The notes under the pieces were generated by a model, which was given only the letters and a program-made list of their open reading frames with translations, searched no databases and was not told the DNA's origin. A stretch of DNA of 10,442 bases from Caulobacter sp. Its GTDB lineage: Bacteria > Pseudomonadota > Alphaproteobacteria > Caulobacterales > Caulobacteraceae. Position 1 is the stretch's first letter; each line of letters opens with the position of its first letter. This document shows, in pieces, positions 6,553-10,442 of this stretch. The position numbers and the translations under genes are program-made. The stretch is taken from NCBI GenBank assembly GCA_028291125.1, contig JAQGIN010000553.1, positions 1-10,442 on the forward strand, read 5' to 3'.

Positions 6553-8865
6553 CTAGAAGCGCTTGGTGACGCTGGCCCCGATGGTCCGCGGCATGGCGCT
6601 GACCGCCGAGCCGCCGACCGGCGTGGTCGACGAGTTGGTGATACGGGTGATGGCCACGGCGTTGAACAGGTTGTTGACGAACACCGCCGCTTCCCAGCCA
6701 GCTTCGTTGGACTCCACCCCGACCCGCAGGTTGGTCAGGCTGTAGGACGGGTTCTTCATCCGGAAAGCATTGGTCGGCCGCAGTTCGGAGAACGACGAGC
6801 CGACATAGTTGATGTCGCCGCGCACGAAGCCTTGCAGCCCGTCCTTCAGGTCGTGGGTGTATTGGGCCGAGAAGGCACCCGACACCTTGGGGATGTTCTG
6901 GATGCGGTCGCCGGCCCGGCCCGTCGAGGCGACGCTGGAATTGACCTGGTCCTCGGTCAGCTTGGCGTCGTTGTAGCTGGCGTTGGCGCTGAACAGCAGG
7001 CCGTGGATCGGCGTGGCCGTGATCTCGATCTCCGCGCCCTTCACCTTGGCGGCGCCCGCGTTGGAGATGAAGCTGAAGGCGTTGTTCAGCGTACGGCCGC
7101 TGACCTGCATGTTCTTCCAGTCGATCTGATAGATCGAGGCGTTGACGATCAGCATGTGGTTGAACCAGGCGGTCTTGGCGCCCAGTTCGTAGTTGGTCAG
7201 GCTGTCGGAGTCGTAGGGCGTCAGGTCGGCGGCCAGGCCGATCACCTGGTTGACGCCACCGGGGCGGAAGCCCTCGGAGATGCTGCCATAGACCATGACG
7301 TCGTCGGTGATGTCGTAGTCGGCGTTGACCTTGAAGATGGAGCCGTTCTCCTTGGCCTCCACCACCGTAAAGGGCTTGGTCGGCGCGCCGATCAGGTCCC
7401 AGCCGATGTCCGTCGCCCCGCCGACGGTCTTGTGATAGCTGAAATAACGCCCCCCGGCGGTGATGCTGAGCTTGGAACTAAGGTCGTACGACACCTCGCC
7501 GAACACCGCCTTCTGGGTCAGGTGGTCATCGATATAGCGGTGATAGATGAACTTGATCGGCGTCTTGATGATGCCGGTCGACTCATCGGCCAGCACGTCC
7601 GAGCTCTCGATATATTCGATGCGGTTCTCGATATAGGCGCCCACCGTCCAGCTCAGCGGACCATCGGTGTTGGACGACAGCCGCAGCTCGTTGGTCCAGT
7701 TGGTCGACTTCGACGGATAGTAGATCGCCGCCGGATAGTAGCTGTTCACCATGGCCAGGTAGTTGGCGTAGGTCGGGGTGTTGGCGACGCAGGTGGTCTT
7801 CAGATAGGTCGAGCATTGGGCCACGGTGCGATAGCCGTTGACGAAGTTGGTGTCGTCGGCGGCGTAGATCGAGCGGCCGTAGAAGTACGAGGTGTTGCCG
7901 GTCAGCTTGACCTTGCCCAGATCCCAGTTGGCGGTCAGCGAATAGATCCGGGTGTCTTCGTTATAGGGCAGCAGCAGCTTGCTGGCCTGGACGTACTTGC
8001 CGGCGCCCGGGTTCCAGTTGTTGTTCGACACCGCGTCGGTCTTCTGAACGTGCACGGCGGCGTCGATGGTCAGGTCGTCGGTCGGGGTGAAGCGGACCAT
8101 CAGCCGGCCGCCCTTCACCGTCGAGGAATTGATGTTCTTGAGATGGAGGAAGGTGTTCTCCAGCCAGCCGCCGTTCTCGCGGTTGTAGAGCACGACCCGC
8201 GCCGCCAGCTTGTCGCTGATCAGCGGCACATTGACCATGCCGGTGATCTGGTTACTGCTCTCGCCGCCATCGGTCGAGGTGACCGTGCCGGAGACGAAGC
8301 CCTCGTACTGCGAGGTCGGCTTCTTGAAGATCAGGCGGATGGCGCCGGCCATGGTGCTGCCGCCGAACAGCGTGCCTTGCGGGCCGCGCAGCACCTCGAT
8401 GCGCTCGACGTCGGTGGCGCTGGTGTCGGGGCTGCGGCCGCCGGCGTCGCTGGACACGCCCACCGAACCGGTGATCGGGGTTTCGTCGTAGAACACGCCG
8501 ACCATGGCCTCGCCGGCGCCCTGGATGCCGCGGATGGCGATGCGGGTGCGGCCGGGGCCGTCATCTGAGAGCTTGAGGCTGGGCACGAACTTGGCGTATT
8601 CAGCCATGCTCACCGCCCCGGTCTTTTCCAGGGTCTCGCCGGTCACCGCCGAGATCGACATCGGGGTGTCTTGAAGTTGGGTGTTGCGCTTCAGCGCGGT
8701 CACCATGATTTCTTCGACCTGGCTCGAATTGGCGGCGTCTGGCGCGGCCTCTTGGGCCAGGGCCACGCCCGCCGTCGCCGACATGGCGCTGGCCAGGAGC
8801 ACGGCGCGGAGCGACGTCGCGCCCAGGCTCGAGCGGCGGCCGATGCTGTTGATGCGAGTGTTCAT
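6553..8865 (-). CDS. TonB-dependent outer-membrane receptor
   Basis: A 770-residue TonB-dependent transporter that imports a substrate across the outer membrane using proton-motive force relayed by TonB-ExbBD. The signal peptide spans residues 1-37 (AVLLASAMSATAGVALA, then QEAAPDA). A TonB-box-like EEIMVTALKR is at 51-60. The plug domain follows, with VPSLKLSD, IRGIQGAGE (111-119) and the hallmark VERIEVLRGPQGTLFGGSTMAGAI (from residue 153). The rest is a 22-strand-type barrel rich in aromatic and Asn/Tyr strands, ending in the barrel-final Phe (VTKRF). There is no N-terminal STN signalling domain, so a sigma/anti-sigma surface-signalling role is unlikely. The start ATG has GGGGA 7 bases upstream. 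It is the first gene of a two-gene unit with the M14 peptidase, suggesting a peptide or peptide-conjugated ligand; siderophore or glycan ligands cannot be excluded. Confidence 0.95.
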   Translation of the reverse strand: MNTRINSIGRRSSLGATSLRAVLLASAMSATAGVALAQEAAPDAANSSQVEEIMVTALKRNTQLQDTPMSISAVTGETLEKTGAVSMAEYAKFVPSLKLSDDGPGRTRIAIRGIQGAGEAMVGVFYDETPITGSVGVSSDAGGRSPDTSATDVERIEVLRGPQGTLFGGSTMAGAIRLIFKKPTSQYEGFVSGTVTSTDGGESSNQITGMVNVPLISDKLAARVVLYNRENGGWLENTFLHLKNINSSTVKGGRLMVRFTPTDDLTIDAAVHVQKTDAVSNNNWNPGAGKYVQASKLLLPYNEDTRIYSLTANWDLGKVKLTGNTSYFYGRSIYAADDTNFVNGYRTVAQCSTYLKTTCVANTPTYANYLAMVNSYYPAAIYYPSKSTNWTNELRLSSNTDGPLSWTVGAYIENRIEYIESSDVLADESTGIIKTPIKFIYHRYIDDHLTQKAVFGEVSYDLSSKLSITAGGRYFSYHKTVGGATDIGWDLIGAPTKPFTVVEAKENGSIFKVNADYDITDDVMVYGSISEGFRPGGVNQVIGLAADLTPYDSDSLTNYELGAKTAWFNHMLIVNASIYQIDWKNMQVSGRTLNNAFSFISNAGAAKVKGAEIEITATPIHGLLFSANASYNDAKLTEDQVNSSVASTGRAGDRIQNIPKVSGAFSAQYTHDLKDGLQGFVRGDINYVGSSFSELRPTNAFRMKNPSYSLTNLRVGVESNEAGWEAAVFVNNLFNAVAITRITNSSTTPVGGSAVSAMPRTIGASVTKRF

Positions 8866-8872
8866 TTTATTA

Positions 8873-8903
8873 TCCCCTTTTCACCACGGGGAGGCTGACC
8901 CCG
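8873..8903 (-). promoter_or_regulatory. Alternative hairpins around the TonB-receptor ribosome binding site
   Basis: On the - strand the leader reads CGGGG (8903-8899), 7 bases, CCCCG (8891-8887), then later GGGGA (8877-8873), which is the Shine-Dalgarno 7 bases before the ATG. The middle C-run can pair upstream (5 bp, CGGGG with CCCCG) or downstream with the Shine-Dalgarno (5 bp, UCCCC with GGGGA, loop of 10). The two pairings exclude each other. It matters only if transcription starts upstream of 8903. Confidence 0.35.
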
Positions 8904-8921
8904 GATCAGCTCACGTGATGC

Positions 8922-8937
8922 ATATGTCTAGACATAT
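8922..8937. promoter_or_regulatory. Perfect 16-bp palindrome, candidate GntR/HutC-type operator
   Basis: ATATGTCTAGACATAT is a perfect palindrome 56 bp upstream of the receptor start codon, where an operator or promoter would lie. Its core GT-C-TA-G-AC fits the published HutC-subfamily GntR consensus NyGTMTAKACNy at every defined position. The same GTCTAGAC core occurs in DasR/NagR sites, which differ in flanks (TG...CA rather than AT...AT). I see no second copy in the window. The hut operon at the left end makes HutC an attractive candidate regulator, but no regulator gene is in view. Confidence 0.7.
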
Positions 8938-8997
8938 TGCGAAAAGGACCGGCAACGCTTTTGCGACGGCGGCCTAGGTGATCCTCAAGAGCGCTCA

Positions 8998-9061
8998 GCT
9001 TTTGGGCGCCTGGAAGCTGCGCCGAACAAATGCTGGGCGCTTGCGCCGTCCAGCCAAAAGC
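8998..9061. repeat. Long imperfect inverted repeat in the divergent intergenic region
   Basis: GCTTTTGG (8998-9005) pairs with CCAAAAGC (9054-9061), and CTGG/CCAG extends this to 12 bp with a GCGC bulge on the left arm. Further partial pairing (GCGCC with GGCGC) lies within the apical part. Transcribed, the 64 nt would fold into a bulged stem-loop. No U-run follows on either strand, so it is not an ordinary terminator. Role unknown. Confidence 0.4.
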
Positions 9062-9064
9062 CGC

Positions 9065-9078
9065 GCTCAACCTTGAGC
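9065..9078. repeat. Small inverted repeat GCTCAA-CC-TTGAGC
   Basis: A perfect 6-bp dyad with a 2-base spacer lies in the 377-bp region between the divergent receptor and modA genes, just beyond the longer inverted repeat. It could be a regulator half-site pair, but no family consensus is recognised. Apart from this, the longer repeat, the palindrome and the modA promoter, I see nothing definite in 8938-9182. Confidence 0.3.
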
Positions 9079-9182
9079 ATGGGCGGCGATCCTCGATCCC
9101 TCGAAGCGAGAGCGGCGGGGCGCCAGGCCGGCGACGACGATCAAGGTCCGCATGCTGGTGTCCTCGCCGACCCAGGATCCGG

Positions 9183-9212
9183 ATGACAATCGTTCGGCAG
9201 TCGAGCTACATA
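9183..9212 (+). promoter_or_regulatory. Candidate housekeeping promoter of modA
   Basis: ATGACA (9183-9188) resembles the -35 TTGACA with one mismatch. GCTACATA (9205-9212) matches the Caulobacter-type -10 GCTANAWC at 7 of 8 positions. Fifteen bases lie between the 7-base -35 block and GCTA, just over the usual range of about 10-14. Transcription would begin near 9218-9220, leaving a leader of roughly 25 bases. Confidence 0.5.
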
Positions 9213-9242
9213 ACGTGCCCCAAGCCTGGCGAGGAAGCCCTC

Positions 9243-10001
9243 ATGATCCCCGGTCGCCGTCAGAGTCTCGGCCTGGCCCTGCTGGCCGCCCTCACCCTGC
9301 CCGTCGCGCCCGCCCTGGCGGCCGACACCCAGGTCGCGGTCGCCGCCAACTTCACCGAGCCGGCCCAGGCGATCGCCGCCGCCTTCAAGGCCAAGACCGG
9401 CCACACGGCGACCTTGAGTTTCGGCTCGTCCGGCCAGTTCTACACCCAGATCGCGCACGGGGCGCCGTACGAGGTGTTCCTGTCGGCCGACGCCGACCGG
9501 CCCCGGAAGGCCGAGCGGGACGGCCTGGGCGTGCCCGGCACGCGCTTCACCTACGCGGTCGGCAAGCTGGTGCTCTATTCCAGGACCCCGGGCCTGGTCG
9601 ACGCCAAGGGCGCGGTGCTGTCGAGCGGCAGGTTCGAAAGGTTGGCGATCGCCGACCCGGCCGCCGCCCCCTACGGCCTCGCCGCCGTCCAGACCCTGAC
9701 CAGGCGCAAGCTCTATGAGGCGGTGAAGCCGAAGATCGTCACCGGCTCGTCGATCACCCAGGCCTATCAGTTCGTGCGGACCGGCGCGGCGGAACTTGGC
9801 TTCGTGGCCCTATCGCAGGTGATCAACGAACCGGCCGGCTCGCGCTGGATCGTGCCGGCCGCCGATCACGCCGCGATCGACCAGCAGGCGATCCTGCTGC
9901 GCACCGGCGAGAGCAACCCCGCCGCCAAGGCCTTCCTCGCCTATCTGAAGAGCCCCGCCGCCGTCGCCATCATCAAGCGCCACGGCTACGCGGCGCGCTG
10001 A
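9243..10001 (+). CDS. modA: Molybdate ABC transporter, periplasmic substrate-binding protein
   Basis: A 252-residue periplasmic protein that captures molybdate (or tungstate) and delivers it to the ModBC membrane complex, supplying molybdenum-cofactor synthesis. The signal peptide covers residues 1-26 (LGLALLAALTLPVAPALA); GRRQSL gives a loose twin-arginine look but lacks the full motif. The mature part starts VAVAANFTEP (31-40), and the SFGSSGQFYTQI stretch (59-70) supplies the anion-binding serines. APYEVFLSADADRP (74-87) and ADPAAAPYG (137-145, with the conserved Tyr144) follow, then GSSITQAYQFV (168-178) and ELGFVALSQV (184-193). Start choice: ATG at 9243 has GAGGAA (9231-9236) 6 bases upstream and begins the signal peptide directly. 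The same frame stays open back to 9030, but that stretch looks non-coding and holds the promoter. modB begins 2 bp after the stop. Confidence 0.96.
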   Translation: MIPGRRQSLGLALLAALTLPVAPALAADTQVAVAANFTEPAQAIAAAFKAKTGHTATLSFGSSGQFYTQIAHGAPYEVFLSADADRPRKAERDGLGVPGTRFTYAVGKLVLYSRTPGLVDAKGAVLSSGRFERLAIADPAAAPYGLAAVQTLTRRKLYEAVKPKIVTGSSITQAYQFVRTGAAELGFVALSQVINEPAGSRWIVPAADHAAIDQQAILLRTGESNPAAKAFLAYLKSPAAVAIIKRHGYAAR

Positions 10002-10003
10002 CC

Positions 10004-10442
10004 ATGCTCGAGGTGATCTGGACCACGGTGCGACTGGCGGCCCTGACCACGGCGCTGCTGCTCATCGTCGCCACGCCGCTAGCCTGGTGGCTGGCGCGAA
10101 GGCGCTCGTGGTGGAAGGAGATCGTCGCCGCCGTCGCCGCCCTGCCGATCGTGCTGCCGCCGACCGTGCTGGGCTTCTATCTGCTGATCCTGCTGGCCCC
10201 GGCCAGCCCGCTGATGACCCTGCTGCACCCGTTCGGCGTCCGCACCCTGGCCTTCACCTTCGAAGGCCTGGTGATCGGCTCGATGGTCTATTCCCTGCCC
10301 TTCGCCGTGCAGCCGATCCGCAACGCCTTCGAGGCGATGGGCGAGCGGCCGATGGAGGTGGCGGCCACGCTGCGGGCCTCGCCGCTGGACGCCTTCCTCA
10401 CCGTCGCCGTGCCCCAGGCGCGGCGCGGCTTCCTGACCGCGG
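10004..10442 (+). CDS. modB: Molybdate ABC transporter permease, 5' part only
   Basis: The membrane component that, with ModC ATPase, carries molybdate from ModA across the inner membrane. About 146 of the usual ~225 residues are visible before the right edge. Hydrophobic segments appear at residues ~5-27 (IWTTVRLAALTTALLLIVATPLA preceded by the start MLEV), ~39-62 (IVAAVAALPIVLPPTVLGFYLLIL) and ~83-103 (EGLVIGSMVYSLPFAVQPI). The cytoplasmic EAA loop that docks the ATPase is present as EVAATLRASPLDAF...AVPQA, with Arg where the general EAA consensus has Gly; this may be normal for its ModB subgroup. The start is ATG at 10004, two bases after the modA stop and without its own strong ribosome binding site, so coupled translation is likely. 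modC is expected downstream, outside the window. Confidence 0.95.
   Translation, partial: MLEVIWTTVRLAALTTALLLIVATPLAWWLARRRSWWKEIVAAVAALPIVLPPTVLGFYLLILLAPASPLMTLLHPFGVRTLAFTFEGLVIGSMVYSLPFAVQPIRNAFEAMGERPMEVAATLRASPLDAFLTVAVPQARRGFLTA

Noticed and set aside
6496..8568. 690-codon + strand open frame opposite the TonB receptor
   Set aside because: Same shadow effect; the - strand has an unmistakable receptor with plug motifs and terminal Phe. The antisense protein has biased composition and no recognisable domain.
8911..8918. TCACGTGA palindrome beside the main operator
   Set aside because: An 8-bp palindrome is too short to support a site without a matching regulator consensus or second copy.
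9191..9215. Possible ModE-type molybdate operator (CGTT ... TACATAACG) before modA
   Set aside because: One half resembles the TATATAACG half-site, but the other matches poorly. The right half is better explained as the promoter -10 element.
9030..9242. In-frame N-terminal extension of modA starting at 9030
   Set aside because: ATG at 9243 has a proper ribosome binding site and starts directly with a signal peptide; the extension lacks coding character and would bury the signal peptide internally.
10360..10400. Arg in place of the conserved Gly in the ModB EAA loop as a loss-of-function change
   Set aside because: The rest of the loop is intact and the reading frame is clean; this substitution may be usual in this ModB subgroup, so I note it in the gene entry only.

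Overview
The window reads as chromosomal DNA of a GC-rich alphaproteobacterium, most likely Caulobacterales (Caulobacter/Phenylobacterium-like). The inference rests on base composition, the gene families present, a TonB-receptor/secreted-peptidase pair of the kind these bacteria carry in numbers, and a candidate Caulobacter-type promoter before modA. There are seven protein genes, two of them cut by the window edges. I see no tRNA, rRNA, CRISPR array, transposase or phage gene.

Left end (2-1623, + strand): the 3' part of hutU (urocanate hydratase) overlaps hutD by the four bases ATGA. This is the end of a histidine-utilisation operon. A short hairpin follows hutD.

Middle (1695-3723): two convergent genes whose 3' ends overlap by 95 bp. 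The + strand gene encodes a 300-residue beta-propeller-like protein related to the GINT1 N-terminal domain family. The - strand gene encodes a GT4-type glycosyltransferase. Both point to cell-surface glycan work, and a short near-identical direct repeat lies just outside each start.

Right-centre (3869-8937, - strand): a TonB-dependent outer-membrane receptor lies upstream of an exported M14 zinc carboxypeptidase with a GATase-like C-terminal region. The 74-bp gap between them holds a strong GC hairpin, and a textbook terminator follows the peptidase. The pair probably imports and processes a peptide-like substrate. Upstream of the receptor is a perfect 16-bp palindrome with core GTCTAGAC, the core recognised by HutC-subfamily GntR repressors. 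This suggests, but does not prove, a regulatory link to the nearby hut operon or to another GntR/HutC-type regulator.

Right end (9183-10442, + strand): modA (periplasmic molybdate-binding protein) with a plausible promoter, then modB (membrane permease) running off the edge. These start a molybdate ABC transporter operon. The 377-bp divergent region between the receptor gene and modA also holds an imperfect long inverted repeat of unknown role.

I did not find an obvious new defence or mobile system. The most rewarding leads are the HutC-like palindrome over the receptor-peptidase operon, the possible RNA switch at the receptor's ribosome binding site, and the propeller/glycosyltransferase module.
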